DNA of 64,000 bases, from positions 372,001 to 436,000 of the forward strand of contig JAIXMG010000005.1 in the NCBI GenBank assembly GCA_025201345.1, read 5' to 3'. The DNA comes from Thamnidium elegans (Eukaryota > Mucoromycota > Mucoromycetes > Mucorales > Mucoraceae). The position numbers were made by a program, and so were the translations under genes. Shown here piece by piece: positions 1 to 12,556 of this stretch. Position 1 is the first letter of the stretch, and every line of letters starts with the position of its first letter. The notes under the pieces are model-generated. The model ran no database searches. It saw nothing but the letters and a program-made list of their open reading frames with translations, and was not told the DNA's origin.

Positions 1-1
1 A

Positions 2-275
2 TCCTGTACCATATTTCCCGATCAAGCAATTATAAACGATCTTAAAGATTTATTATCTCACTTTAAATTGTGGAGTTTGTATCAAGGGAATTTTCAATAT
101 GTTTCTAACGCTTTGGCTTCCGCGCAAATGAACATCTAAAGGCGCTGTATGAAAATGGTGCATTTATCGATGGTAAGAACATATCACGGTTTCTCTTTCG
201 ATTTTCCAAATAAAGTTTTCAAAGTCTCTGTTGAGGATGCTCTGACAGGATCAATCAAGCTTAAATTTGTCATCA
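2..275 (+). pseudogene. Frame-broken coding fragment, unknown family
   Basis: Three consecutive stretches read open in three different frames: about 2-139, about 129-225 and about 208-280. Each has a protein-like composition, for example NEHLKALYENGAFIDG in the second and FDFPNKVFKVSVEDALTG in the third. Two frameshifts would be needed to join them, and no convincing intron signals explain the shifts. I do not recognise the family. The fragment enters from outside the window, so it may be the decayed 3' end of a larger gene. Confidence 0.3.
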
Positions 276-280
276 ATTAA

Positions 281-734
281 TGTGAGTTTTGGTCTTTGTG
301 ATGAAGCCATAATCTATTTTTACATGTATATCAAGATTACAATAAGACATAGAGGATGTAATAATCAACAATTAAATTCGAAATTATTGGAAAAGGCTTT
401 GAACTGTAGCATTGTTTTGGATCTTGCTCTCGACTTCAAGAGATTTGTTTCCTGTACTTTGTAATATTTTGCCACATTTTTTATCAGGCAGTTTCCAGAA
501 GTATAAAAAAGAGCGTTCCAAATTAAGTTTGAATTTAAGTTCAAAAAATGTACGATTTGAGAGTGGAAGCACTGTATAAAAAGTTTATTCTAAAATGGTC
601 TATGAATTTGTATTGTAATGATTATGAAACGCCAAAAAGAAAGAAAGAAAAAGAGTAAGAGGGGAGGGGGGTATTTTTTTTTCTTTTTTTTTTTTTGGGA
701 GTGGGGATGATTTGTGCAATAAAATAAATCAAAT
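281..734. other. Spacer, no gene seen
   Basis: AT-rich sequence with short ORFs only. It contains a purine-rich stretch near 640-670 followed by a T-rich tract to about 695. It lies downstream of the minus-strand thioesterase gene and probably includes that gene's 3' untranslated region. Confidence 0.5.
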
Positions 735-2332
735 TTAGATGCCGTTATGGCTCATTAAACTCAACAATTGTTCCTTTGCTTGAACACCTTGTTGACGTCT
801 TCTTTTACCTACAAAAATAAATTAGGATGAGTAAATTTTTTCCTTGGTGTAACATTATATTATTTGTCATTCTAAATTACCTTCGATATATAACATGCTC
901 TCAGCATATGTTCTTGGCAAGATTTCACGAACAGGTTTGTCTTGAGCAGAAAGAGAGAAGTGGAAAGTATTGGTAAGTTCAGTGGTACCTGCTTCTACGT
1001 CTGTGACCTCTGCTGATACACTGACTTGGAAAGATGTATCTTGAGAGTAAATAACTTGAGAGTGCAAGTTTAACAAAGAGCCAACAGGAACAGGCTTCTT
1101 GAAAATAATTTCGTCTAATGATAAAAGGCTAACGTTGGTCTTGGCAAAGACTGATCCAGTAGCATGAGCTAATTCGTAAGCGCGTCTCATCAAGTAACCA
1201 CCAAACACCTTGTTATGAATATTACGGTCTTGAGGTTGCATCAAGAACACACTTTGCAAGCTCATATCTTCTATCCAGACTGCATTTTCAGGTGCAACAT
1301 CTTTTTTATCAGCGTACTTCATATAAATATCGTGAAGAGTTAAACGTTCGTCAGCAGTAGGAGCGGCTTTGCTAAGAGCAGATTCACCAGCAAGTCTCTT
1401 ACGGGACTTACAGTCTTGAGCGTACTCAGCAAGCTTCTTTTCTTCTTCAGTGTTGGTGATAAGAGGGTTAACGCGTACAGATTTACCGGTAGCGGAGTCA
1501 ACAGCAACCATAGTAATACGAGCAAATAAAACTGTGTTGGGTGTAGGCTTAGCCATGAAATCTCTAGGAGGGAAAGGAGATGATTCAACAGCAGAAGGAT
1601 CGTATTGAGGAATAGTTTCCAACTTTACAAACACTAAATTATGTAAGAAAAAAAAAAGTAAGTTATACGTTTTTTTTTTTAAAAAAAAAAAGTTTATTTT
1701 CGTTATCTTACCTTCCATACTACTTTTACCAACATAGGCAACATGACCAGAGAGTTTGAAATCTTCAACAGTATTAGGCATAAGTAACTCCATACGATCA
1801 ACACTAGCAGTGACGACGGTAAGAGGAGCGCTGTTGACAAAGGTATCCATATGCTTATAAGAAATAGCACCGGCCAATGCATCTAAATCTTCAAGGATCT
1901 TGCCAATTCTAACTTTGCCACCGGTAGTAATGTATTCGTCCAACAATGCAGGTGTTGACTTGAAGGGAAGGTATTCCTCCATGTAACTATCAGCCATCGT
2001 CTTCTTGACAGAAGCTTGTTGATATTGAGTGGTGGGGATATCTAAAGGTCTCTTGTTTTCTTTTTCGAGAATCTTATCCATCCAGAAAGTAACAGGACGA
2101 ACAGTATAAATTTTATCTAAAATAAAAAAAAATAAAAAAAGTTAATTGATTTTTTTTTTTATACATGTGCCAATGCTAAATACTTACTGGAAGTAGGTTG
2201 AGCAGACTCGTCATCGGCTTCAATTAAAGAGGCTTGAGCGCCACGGATTTGACGGGTACTGGTTGCTAAGAAAGCTCTTTGGCTACCAATGTTACGAAGG
2301 AGTGAAGCTGGCTTAATAAGAGAACGCAACAT
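735..2332 (-). CDS. Mitochondrial acyl-CoA thioesterase, double hot-dog (ACOT9-like)
   Basis: Hydrolyses acyl-CoA to free acid and CoA, probably in the mitochondrial matrix. The gene has four exons on the minus strand. It starts at 2332 with a basic, Ser/Arg-rich presequence (MLRSLIKPASLLRNIG), consistent with mitochondrial import. Three introns have GT..AG ends: about 2118-2187, a T/A-rich one near 1630-1710, and one near 810-880 that precedes a short last exon ending at 735. Two hot-dog folds are visible: the first includes GGKVRIGKILEDLDALAGAISYKH, quoted here only as GGKVRIGKILEDLD, and the second includes NIHNKVFGGYLMRRAYELA, where N and FGGxLM are the typical hot-dog elements. The total of roughly 440 residues fits the ACOT9 family. 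The start is the first ATG after a poly-A/T leader. Substrate chain length cannot be read from the sequence. Confidence 0.85.
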
Positions 2333-2837
2333 GTATATATAAAAAAAAGAGTAAAGAGAAAAAAAAAAAAAGGGGGGAAAAACCAAAAAGTTGGATCTAT
2401 TTAAAATAAAAAATAAATTTTTTTTTTACAAAGACGATATGGGATTAGTTACCTTGTTTAGATTGTCAAGCCTCGGAAAGTGATCGGTTCGATATCTTTA
2501 ATCTTTAAATGGAAAGAGCTCCGGAAATCAACAAACGGGCACGGTCAAGGAATCCAGCCAATTGAAGTACTTTTTAGGGTAATTGACTTTACTGTTGTTC
2601 CTGTCAATTCAAGTGCGATTGAAACTCAACATATTTCTCCCAATCAGACATTACATGTTCATATACTATATTTAGTGGAGAACGAGAAAATTATTTGGTA
2701 CTTTCTTATCACTCAAATCAGACCCGTAAAAAAAATTTTTTTTTCTTTTTTTTTTTCTTGTAGGCTAAAAATTTCACATACAGAAAAAAAAAAAATTTAT
2801 TTGTTAGATCGAAAAGGCACGCGAAATTCCGTGGAAT

Positions 2838-2870
<33 letters not shown>

Positions 2871-3144
2871 GCTTCTTTTTATGTTATTCTGTTCTTTTTT
2901 AGTGCAAGCTTTTTTATTGGCTAATTAATTTCTTGATTTATTACGACTCTTTTTACCCTTTAACACTCTGACGTATCGAAACTGTCATGTAATAAAATTC
3001 CCTAAAAAAGGATAGAATGTCGATTAAAACAAACAAAATAAAATATGACGAGGGAGCAAAAAAAATAGTACAAATAAATGAATGCAATTTTTCTTACGCC
3101 TTTTTTCTTCTTTTTTTTTTTTTTAATTCCTTTTTTTTTTGACC
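2333..3144. other. Divergent promoter region between thioesterase and tricalbin-like genes
   Basis: About 810 bp with no credible gene. It holds several T and A homopolymers, including a T-run followed directly by an A-run at about 2837-2870. It must contain the upstream regions of the two divergent genes. A 140-codon ORF at 2480-2902 runs through homopolymers and is not protein-like. Confidence 0.5.
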
Positions 3145-6100
3145 ATGGCCGATACAGTAAACTTTAACGACCCTACTCAAAAAGACATACCGTCACAAAC
3201 ACAGCCTATGGAAACACAAGAGGCACCAAGTGAAGAAATCGAGCGTCAAAAGCAAAACGAGCATGACATTAATAAAATCCAACAGAAATACCAAAAGGAT
3301 GCTGATAAACAAGAAGAAGAGTTAATGCAGAAGGCACCTGGAAATACACTGGATGCGTCTGGACACGTTCATGCAAACCCTAAACAGGATCCACACGAAA
3401 AGGCAGAAGGACAAGGTGTCTTACCAGATAATTCTGATCCTCATGCTAAAGTATGGTCAAATGATCCTAACGATAACTTTGCCGATCAATGGAAACCTAC
3501 CGCTTTACCTAAACAAGACCAAGTAGGTAACGATAACACGCCTAACCCACAAACCCAACCAGAACAGCCGGAACATAATCAAAGCGCTAAACACCATAAG
3601 CATCAGCCACTTGGAGAGCAGCCGCTTGAGTTCAACCGAACATTTGAATCCACCATGTCTGATTTAAGAGACATATTTGATACAACCGAAGAAGGTGCTG
3701 GCATCAACGATCTCCATAAATCCAAACTAAACAATAATACACCTCTTGTGCCCGTAAAACCCGACGAACTAATTAAAGGGCTGCAAATAAAAGCAATTAA
3801 ATACATCGTTGTTGCTTGTGTGCTTTGTTATCTCGTAGGTCGATATAAATTCGGTTATATCTTTGGCGCATGTTTGATTGTATTTTGCTCTTGGGCCTAT
3901 TGGAATTTAGGAAGAGTAGCATCAAGAGGACTTGAATGGCAATTGGAAAAGCAGGAAAATATGAAAACGGTAAAAGACTAGGCTTTATTTAATATAATTA
4001 TAAACTAACTTGTTTCTCTTAGCTGTACACTTCCGAAGGTGAATCCGTTGAATGGCTTAATTTCATGGTAGAGAAAATCTGGCGTAGTATCGATCCTGAT
4101 TTTTTTACTGTTATTGAAGATTTATTGGAAGATACTATTCAAAGCGTAGCCCCCGGCTTCATCGTAAGAGCCTTCTTTTTTTTTTTTTTTTAATTTAGTA
4201 TCTTTACTTATACAAAAAAAAAAACTCTGTAGAAAAACGTCAAAGTATCTGATTTCGATATTGGCGTTCAAGCACCACGCATTCAAATGTAAAGCATCGG
4301 ACTCGTAAAAATAGCATCATAAAAACGTCATAAACCATACTAATTTAAATTTAATTAGGATTCGAGTTTTCCCACCATTACCTGGTCAACCAGAAGAAAG
4401 TATCGTAAGTATAACATTTTAAAAAAAAGTATATTTCTATTTGCTGACAAGACCCAAAGTTTGGTGAAGCATCCTTTAGTTTTCATGCACACCCAGTTGC
4501 ATCTCTTGTCACAAACCGCAGCACTAAATCAACCCCGCCCGGTTTAGCCATTCGCTTCCAAACTGCTCTCCGAGCTCCTTTAGAAGTTAAGGCAGAACTA
4601 ACTGCTCTCTCTGGCAAGATCAGGTTCAAGATCTTGACCTCCCCTGAACTGCCTTTTATTTCAAAAGCTACTATCGCGTTTACGAGTGTACCTAAAATCG
4701 AAACTGGTGTTATGCCTTTATCAAAGCATTTAAATATTATGAATGTAAAGTATTTTTTTTTTTTTTTTTTTTTTGCATGAATATTTACTAATATATAATA
4801 TCAGCTTCCTACCATTAAGACGCTAGTCAATGAAGGTGTCAAACTAGGTTTCGCAGACTTGGTTGATCCTAAGAGCATGACTATCGATATTAAGGCTTTG
4901 ATGGGTGCATTTAACGAAGATACTAACGCTATTGGTGTAGTCAAGGTGGAAATAAGAGGTGCAACCAGAGATAGCTCTATTAATTTACAAGGTACTTTTT
5001 TCTTAAAAAAAAAAAAAAAAAAAAAAATACGTAACCAATTATATACAGATATGGAAGATTCTTATGCTACGTTATCATTAAGTACACAGCCTAAAAAGAG
5101 TTCATCCAGTACTCGTGTCTTGACAAACGATAAAGACCCTGAATGGGACGAAAACCTTTATGTCTTGGTCTACAAAGGTAAATTGATCATCATAAGCAAT
5201 ATCATTTCACACACAGTTCTAATTTTTTTTTTTTCCTTTAGACGATATTGTATCTGAAACCAAGGTAGATGTTAAAGTATGGGACGCCGACAAAGTTAAA
5301 TTTGACGATATGTGGGGTTCTATCTCCATGTCTGTGAAAGACATTGTTGAAGGCAAGCTCGATAAACTCGGTAACGTTGCCAGTTGGTGTCAGGATGAGC
5401 GTGTTGTATTTGACGGCTGGACTCCTATCGACGGTAAGGACGAGTCCCAGAGTAAAGTCCGATTAAACATGAAGATGAGTTTCCATCCTAAATACCCTAC
5501 GCCCAACATGGAGATCTTTAGTGGAGACGCTATTGCTCAAAAGGCCGATAATAAACTGGAAAAGGAAAAGCTCAAGAAAGAACACAGTGAGCTTCTGGAG
5601 CTTTCTGTTGCTCCTGAACACACCAACGGTATCATCTCGGTCACCATTCATCAGGCTGTCGATTTAGAAATTGGCGATCCTGAAGTTTTACCCATGGATG
5701 ATAAGTTCAAACACCCTTATAGTACAGACAAGGCAGTAAGCCCTTACGCTGTTATGTATATCAACGATAAAAAGGTCTATCAAACACGTACTAAATTAAG
5801 AAACCCTAGTCCTGTAAGTTAACAATGCCCCAAAAAGTCTTGTCTTATTAAGTTTTTTTTTTAAAAAAAATAGCATTGGAACGCAATCACCGAACATTTT
5901 GTCACAGATATGGAAAGTGCATCGGTTCGTTTTTCTATTAAAACAGCTGTTGACCTTGAACGTGATCCTGTATTAGGTACAAAGGTACTGAAGCTTAAAG
6001 ACATTTTCGCAGACCAAGAAGACAAGGTAAAAAAACAACAAAAAGGATGATTTTTTTTTTTTACTTAATTTTTTTATAGTTCAAAGAGTTTCAAAATTGG

Positions 6101-7168
6101 ATTCCCCTTGCCAATGGTATTGGTTTTGGTAAATTCTTAGTAACCATTAAATACAAGCCCGTCAAGATGACTTTACCTCGTAACCTTCAAGGAGCAGACG
6201 TCGGTACATTAATTATTGAGAGATTAAGTTTAACCGACCTGAAGCCACCTTACAACTCCAGCTACATCAATTCTACTAAAGCCATCTTGTCATTAAACTT
6301 GGATCCCGTTATCTTAAAACGCTTAAAGGCAAAGGATATCTCTCACCAACGTTCCATCGAAGAAAGAAGAGCTCAACAAGAAGGTACTGTAGGCCAAGCG
6401 CAAGAAAAGACAGGCCCGTACGGCTGGTACGAGCAACACCTTTATTTCCCCTTGACCATGCGTTACCATACTGCATTATACGTACATATCAACCAAGGCA
6501 CCATCACAAGCACCAAATCTACTGGCCGATTCTGGTTAAAGAACATGGTAGATAATGAATGGATCGATGTCGTTGTAGGCTTACACCCTCACATCAACGA
6601 AAAGAGTAAAGAAGCCAACCGTAATGAGGACAATTGGCCCGAGGATGGGGAACTTGGTCAAGTTACACTGCGTATGAAGATTGTACCAGGGTTTTCTCCT
6701 GTGCATACGCACCTGAAATCCTATAACCGGGATATGATAGGCGCAGATCCATTTTATAACGAAGCACTTAAATTAAAGGCACAACGATGGATTAAAGAGC
6801 AAAATAAAAATGATCAAGAGCATGACCAGGAGGAATCTCCGTTTGATTATAATTTGCAAGCTGCTGTTGAAGCAGAAAAGAGTAAAATGCATCATTCAGA
6901 TCATGAAGGAAGCAGTAGTAGTCGCAGACATTCTAATGTATCTTCAGAGTATGGAGAGGAAGATTCAGATGAAATTGATGATGAGATGGACGATACGGAG
7001 ATTGAAGCTGATATGATGGATCAAACAAAGAACAGGAAGATCAACAAGCATAGGGTAGTTCGTAAATTCTCAATGGGTGTGGATAAGATGAAGCACAAGG
7101 TTGATGTCTTAAGAGAAGGGTTCAATTCAGAAAGTAGAGCTGGTCGTACAGTTGCTAAAGAAGTTTAA
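3145..7168 (+). CDS. Tricalbin-like SMP/C2-domain ER membrane-contact protein
   Basis: Predicted ER-anchored tether that moves lipid at ER-plasma membrane contacts. ATG at 3145; about ten exons give roughly 1,165 residues. Residues 1-210 are polar and probably disordered (PQTQPEQPEHNQ). A hydrophobic hairpin follows at about 215-260 (YIVVACVLCYLVGRY, then FGYIFGACLIVFCSWAYW). Next is an SMP domain in which VEWLNFMVEKIWRSIDP and the VKVSDFDIG segment are characteristic. Downstream are several C2-type domains, for example the segment ending NDKDPEWDENLYVLVYK and one with AVMYINDKKVYQTRTKLRNPSP. The acidic/basic tail ends at 7168. Introns are 45-75 nt with GT..AG ends; several contain T or A runs. 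The layout matches fungal tricalbins (Tcb1-3). Exact exon edges near 4290-4450 are inferred. Confidence 0.85.
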
Positions 7169-7881
7169 TAAATAATTACTTTTTCTCCCCCAGTGTAAAC
7201 TTTTTTAAAATAAAGTAATCAACCCCTAAAAGTGCATGCTTGTTTCACAAAAAAAAAAAAACTTGATAAATAAGTCAGCAAATTACATTATTATGTTGAT
7301 ATGAAAATATCACTATCAACAAGTACGAAACTAGTATAAAAGGAGTTTAATTTTAATCTAAAGCCTGCATTTTTCTTTTTAGCTTCGGATCATCACTTTT
7401 CTGCAGTGGAAATATGCAGTATGGCTTGTAACAACTTTAAAAGAAAGGGGGAGGGGGGGGAGGCCCTGTACTATGAAAAAAATGGGCCGTAAAAATTACA
7501 TCAAATTACGTATTTTGAAACAATTTGGTGTTACCTGCAATCACGAATGACTGATAATAATTACTCCACATTACGTTTTTCCTCCGCAAAATAAAGAAGC
7601 GTTAACAATAAAAGGGTGTCAAATAACTAAAATGAACAACAACAAAAAAAAAGAGAGATAAACTACATCTTTGTCGTACACAGGTTTCTTTCATTTCCTT
7701 AGGGTAGGACGATCTTGGCAAATCCAAGCAGCTCTAAATCACCATCATTGGAATCCGATTGCGCAATTTCTCGGAGTTTACCAGAAAAAAAAAAAAAAAA
7801 AAGTCATATAAATATGAAAACATTTTATCCGCAACTATATTTTACATTTTTTTCTCCCTTTATATATTTCCTTTTCATCCC
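7169..7881. other. Spacer upstream of SQR gene
   Basis: Mostly AT-rich with a G-rich stretch near 7448-7463. No gene is supported. ORFs starting near 7715-7760 are read-throughs of the untranslated leader of the next gene across a poly-A run. Confidence 0.5.
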
Positions 7882-9347
7882 ATGTTGGCTGCACGTACTC
7901 GTATTTCATCCATAGTTACTAAACGTACACTTGCAACCGTTGCAAAAGAATCACCAAAGTCTCAACCCGACCAAAAATTTAAGGTTGTTGTTGTTGGCGG
8001 TGGACCTGGTGGTCTTTCAGGTAAAAACGCCCTTTTCTTTTTTCTTTCTGCTCAATTCTAATAACAACAAAACCTGTAATAGTTTCATCTACTGTTTCCA
8101 AGTTACTTGGAAAGAATCAAGTTGCAGTCATTGAACCTTCCAACAAACATTATGTATGACAAAAATTAAATAGCTTCCCTTTTTTTGCATATAAATTAAT
8201 TTTTTTTTTAAAAAAACAGTACCAACCTTTATGGACCTATGTAGGTGGTGGACTCAAAAACTTTAGCGAATCCGTTAAGCCTATGGCTGATGTTATGCCT
8301 TTGGACGCTGAATGGATTCAAGATAAGGTAACTGAATTTGACCCCGATAACAACACGGTCAAACTTGCCGATGGACAAACTGTTGGATACGAATACTTGG
8401 TTGTTGCTGCCGGTATTCAAGTGAACTGGGATGGTGTTAAGGGTTTAAAGGATGCTCTTGGTAAGGACGGTGTTACTTCCAACTACGATGCTGATAGTGT
8501 TCAAAAGACCTACAAGTTCTTGCAAGACTTTAAGGGCGGTAACGCACTTTTCACTTTCCCCAACTCTCCCCTTAAATGTCCCGGAGCTCCTACCAAGATC
8601 ACCTTCTTGGCCGAAGAAGCCTTCCGTCTCTCTGGTGTTCGTGACAAGACCAAGGTTATCTATAATACTGCTGCCGGTAAGATCTTTGGCGTTGATCATT
8701 ACGGTAAGGTTCTTCAAAAGTTGGCTGATGAACGTGATATCAATGTCAACTTCCAACACGAATTGATTGAGATTGACGCCAACAACCATCAAGCTATTTT
8801 CAAGAACAACGCTAACGGTGGCGAAGTGAAATCTTTTGAATACGATTTTATCCATGTTGCTCCTCCTCAAGGGCCTCCCAAATTTATCAAGGAAAGTAAG
8901 TTGGCTGACGCAGCTGGTTGGGTAGATGTAAATAAGGATACGCTTCGTCACAACAAATACAAGAATGTTTTCGCTATTGGTGATTGTTCTTCTCTTCCTA
9001 CCTCCAAGACCGCTGCTGCCATTACTTCTGAATCCGGTGTGCTCAAGTGGAACTTGATCCATGATATTCAAGGTAAAAAAGTAGATCAAGCTGTCTATGA
9101 TGGTTACACTAGCTGTCCCTTGATCGTTGGTCGTGATCAATTGATTTTGGCTGAATTCTCTGGTTACACTGGCCAACCTCTTGAAACTTTCCCTGTTGAT
9201 CAACGTGGTATTAGCAGAATCTCTCAATACTTAAATAAGGAAGTCATTCCTGCTATTTATTGGAACGGTTTATTAAAGGGATCTTGGGTTGGACCTCGCG
9301 CTTTCCGTCGTATGTTTGATGTCGTTCGTCCCAAGCGCGATAACTAA
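7882..9347 (+). CDS. Mitochondrial sulfide:quinone oxidoreductase
   Basis: Flavoprotein that oxidises sulfide and passes electrons to ubiquinone, on the inner face of the mitochondrial inner membrane (fission yeast Hmt2 / human SQOR type). Start at 7882 gives an import-like presequence (MLAARTRISSIVTKRTLAT). The FAD-binding motif VVVVGGGPGGLS comes next and is interrupted after LS by intron 1 (about 8021-8080). Intron 2 is at about 8152-8218. The typical YQPLWTYVGGG segment follows. The two cysteines of the family are present: SPLKCPGAP and YTSCPLIVG. A second FAD-contact motif is NVFAIGDCSSLPTSKTAAAI. The C-terminal membrane-associating region is GLLKGSWVGPRAFRR. The length of about 440 residues is normal. 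No operon partner is seen. Confidence 0.93.
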
Positions 9348-10049
9348 AAAAATCTCCTTATAATAATTCATTCATGTTCATACCCTTATCTCTGCCAAAA
9401 ATAAATAAATAAAATGTACAATGCCTTTTTAACTTATCATAATTCATATCCTCATGTCTTATGAAAACCTCCCACTTTGGACAAATAAGCCAAGTCAGGC
9501 CACTCCTCTACAATAATTATCCTATCAAAGATGACAATATTTATGGATCACATGAGTAACTAAACCCGCATTCTATCAAATATTTATTCCGCCCTTTTTT
9601 TTTATAGGTCTTTTTTTTTCTTTTTTCTTCATTTTCGTTTTTTTTTTATCTTCATGCGATACAGTCCTTCTTAGAGTAACTAACATCCACAAAGGTATGT
9701 GAAAAGTAATATGTTAAACTTTTTTTTATATGGACGAGTAAATTGACTGTGTATCAAGATTTTTCCTTTTCCCATCTTTACCATATAATGAAAAATTTAA
9801 GTGAAAATACCAATGGCCTGATTCAAAAAGATGGTATTACCCCCCGCAAAACACGGACTTTTAAACTGTTTGTTTTTTCAAAAGGGTGTTGAGCATTACC
9901 CTCTAATGGAATAAATTTTCAACAGTCTTCTTTGACTCGGTGGAATGAAAAAAAAAACTAGATATTTTAAATAAAAAAAAAATAGATTTTCTTCTATTTT
10001 TTTTCTTTCCTTTTTCTTCATCTTCATTAGAACAAACATAAAAAAAAAA
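9348..10049. other. Spacer between SQR and GcvH genes
   Basis: About 700 bp of AT-rich sequence with T-rich tracts near 9594-9650 and 10000-10020, the latter close to the start of the GcvH gene and plausibly its core promoter region. No gene seen. Confidence 0.45.
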
Positions 10050-10728
10050 ATGGCTCTTAGACTCTTAACTTCTCGCGTTGTCGCTCGTCCTTATATGCCC
10101 GTTGTCCGCAAGTCCGCTACCTGGGCTGTCTACCGTGGTTATGCTAGTAAGTTTTTATTATATTTTGATGTAAAAGGAGCATATTGTTAAAAGAAGCTCT
10201 ATTTTTTTTGTAGCCAAGAAATATACCTCTGATCATGAATGGATCTCCGTTGATAACGGTGTTGGTACTTTCGGCGTTACTGATTACGCTCAATCTGCCT
10301 TAGGTGATGTTGTCTTCGTTGAAACTCCTGCTGTTGGTGATGTTGTTGCTGCTGAAGGTAAGACAAAAAAAAAACTTAAGTATTTTTTTATATACTAAAA
10401 TGGCATCATTTTTTTTTTTAGAGCAAGTTGGTGCTATTGAGTCTGTTAAGGCTGCTAGTGATATTTATTCTCCTGTCTCTGGTGAAGTTGTTGATGTCAA
10501 TGAAGCTTTATCTGACGAACCTTCTTTAATCAACTCTAGCCCTGAGGATGAAGGTAAGAAACCGGAGATTTAAAAAACGTGTGAAGTTTATAGATGTCTG
10601 ACTCTTTTTTTTTTTTTTTTTTGATAGGTTGGTTGGCCAAGGTCAAGTTGTCTGACGCTTCTGAACTCGATGGTTTAATGGACGAGAAGGCTTATCAGGA
10701 ACTCGTTAACAATGCTGAAGAACATTAG
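10050..10728 (+). CDS. GCV3: Glycine cleavage system H protein, mitochondrial
   Basis: Lipoyl carrier that shuttles the aminomethyl group between the P, T and L proteins of the glycine cleavage complex in the mitochondrial matrix. The start ATG lies directly after an A-run at 10041-10050. The N-terminus is a presequence ([19 protein letters not shown]). The fold begins at [15 protein letters not shown]. The lipoylation site is the Lys in [17 protein letters not shown], which sits at the start of exon 3. Four exons are joined by GT..AG introns at about 10148-10213, 10359-10421 and 10553-10627. The C-terminus ([17 protein letters not shown]) is complete, giving about 155-160 residues as expected. 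The symbol follows the yeast homologue. Confidence 0.92.
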
Positions 10729-10892
10729 AAAAACTCCCTCTCTCTCCCTCTCTCTTTGTATAATTAAAATAAAAATATAAATATAATCTCATATATACGC
10801 ACAATTTTTTTTTTTTACCCGAAAATGATTAGTGCATTTTTTTTTCTGTGATTTTTTTTGTTGCCCCTCTTTTCCAAGTAATATATGCATTC

Positions 10893-12485
10893 ATGACCAA
10901 CTATCCAAAAGAATCTGTTTGTAATGATGATAAACTACTATATCGTGTTACCTTATTAAAGTCATCTAATCAAGACACCAATAAACTATACGCCCGGGCA
11001 TACACCAACGCTTGCCATGCTGTCAAACTAGATACCAATGCAAAATACAAAGAAGCCAAAGATGCTTACAACAGTGTCATCAAGGTAAGTTCCCATTTCA
11101 CTCTTTGTAATAGAACAAAAGAGAGAGACGTTTTATATGGCATTGATAAATATATTACAGAACTTTTCTGATTTACTTTTAGGTAAAAAAAAAAAAAAAA
11201 GAGATACATAGCAGTAAAAAAAACTAACTTGCTAGACAAAAAAAATAAAATAAATAAAAATAAATAGATAAAGATAATGGCATGGACCGTAATAAACTAA
11301 TTCAAAAAAGAAACGAATATAAACATCGTGTTGAGCAATTGGAACGGTACATGGACGGTACAAAGCAAACTTCGTTCTTGTACATCAACGAGAACTCCCC
11401 CTATCAACAACGTCGCGATTCTTGTGATTCCGATATAGTTAGAACGGAACAAGATGACTATAACGATAAAGCAAAGGTATACTCTTTTTTTTTTTTTCTT
11501 GGTAAAGAAAAAAATATTCACTTTTTCTTTATATGCGTTAGTTTTGTTATGATCAAGGTGAATTAAACGAAAGTAAAGGTAATACGGATCATGCGTTAGA
11601 ATACTACTCTGAAGCCGCCGAACTATACCTCAAAGCATTTAAAATGTACGAGAACGACTCTCCCGAGAAATTAGCAGCGCGCGAGAACTTTACGCGAGCT
11701 TTAGATCGAGCCGAATCCTTAAAAAAGACCGCCTATTTACTATCACCCATACAGCCACGTACACGATCTGCCTCCAACGCATCCGACCTTCGACCTAGCT
11801 TATCTTCACTCCATCAACGTTCTTCTTCTGTATCTTCCATGATCTCTGTAGAATCGCAATGTCCTACCGACGATATACTAACCCAAAAGCTTTCTTCCAC
11901 CGAAATCGAAGTATTGAAACACACCTCCAGTGTCAACAACAAGACCTTTTTACCTTGGATGGATGAAGCAGATCTAAAAGAACAATTCTCGTACCCAAAT
12001 TCAAAATATCTTGATCCTGAAGGTTCATTGCGTTTATCCGATAAGCAACTAGAGAAATTTGGTGGGTGGAAACGACCTGCTGATATTATGAAATACCCAC
12101 AATTGATTTGTCTTATATCGAGGTAAAAAGCTTTTTCATTTAATTATATATTGCTTCTAAACCCCTCCCCTTTTTTTTTAATAGTACAAGTATTATTCAA
12201 GATATCGTTACTGATTGTTCATTTGTCGCTTCATTATGTGTAACCGCTGCGTACGAACGAAAGTTTAAAAAACAATTGATTACTTCTTGTATATACCCTC
12301 AAAATAAACACGGTCAGCCTTGTTATAATCCAAACGGAAAATATGTCATTAAACTTGTATATAACGGCATCGCTAGAAAAATCGTTGTTGATGATCTCTT
12401 ACCTGTTTCAAGAGAAGGTACCTTGATGTGTACCTTTTCAACGAATAAAGGTGAATTATGGGCCAGTATTATAGAGAAGGCTGTA

Positions 12486-12556
<71 letters not shown>

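Noticed and set aside
2480..2902. 140-codon ORF between the thioesterase and tricalbin genes
   Set aside because: Most of its second half is F and K runs from homopolymers, it has no domain, and it lies in a divergent promoter region.
8445..9227. 260-codon minus-strand ORF inside the SQR gene
   Set aside because: It is a shadow of the highly conserved SQR coding strand with a composition typical of antisense frames.
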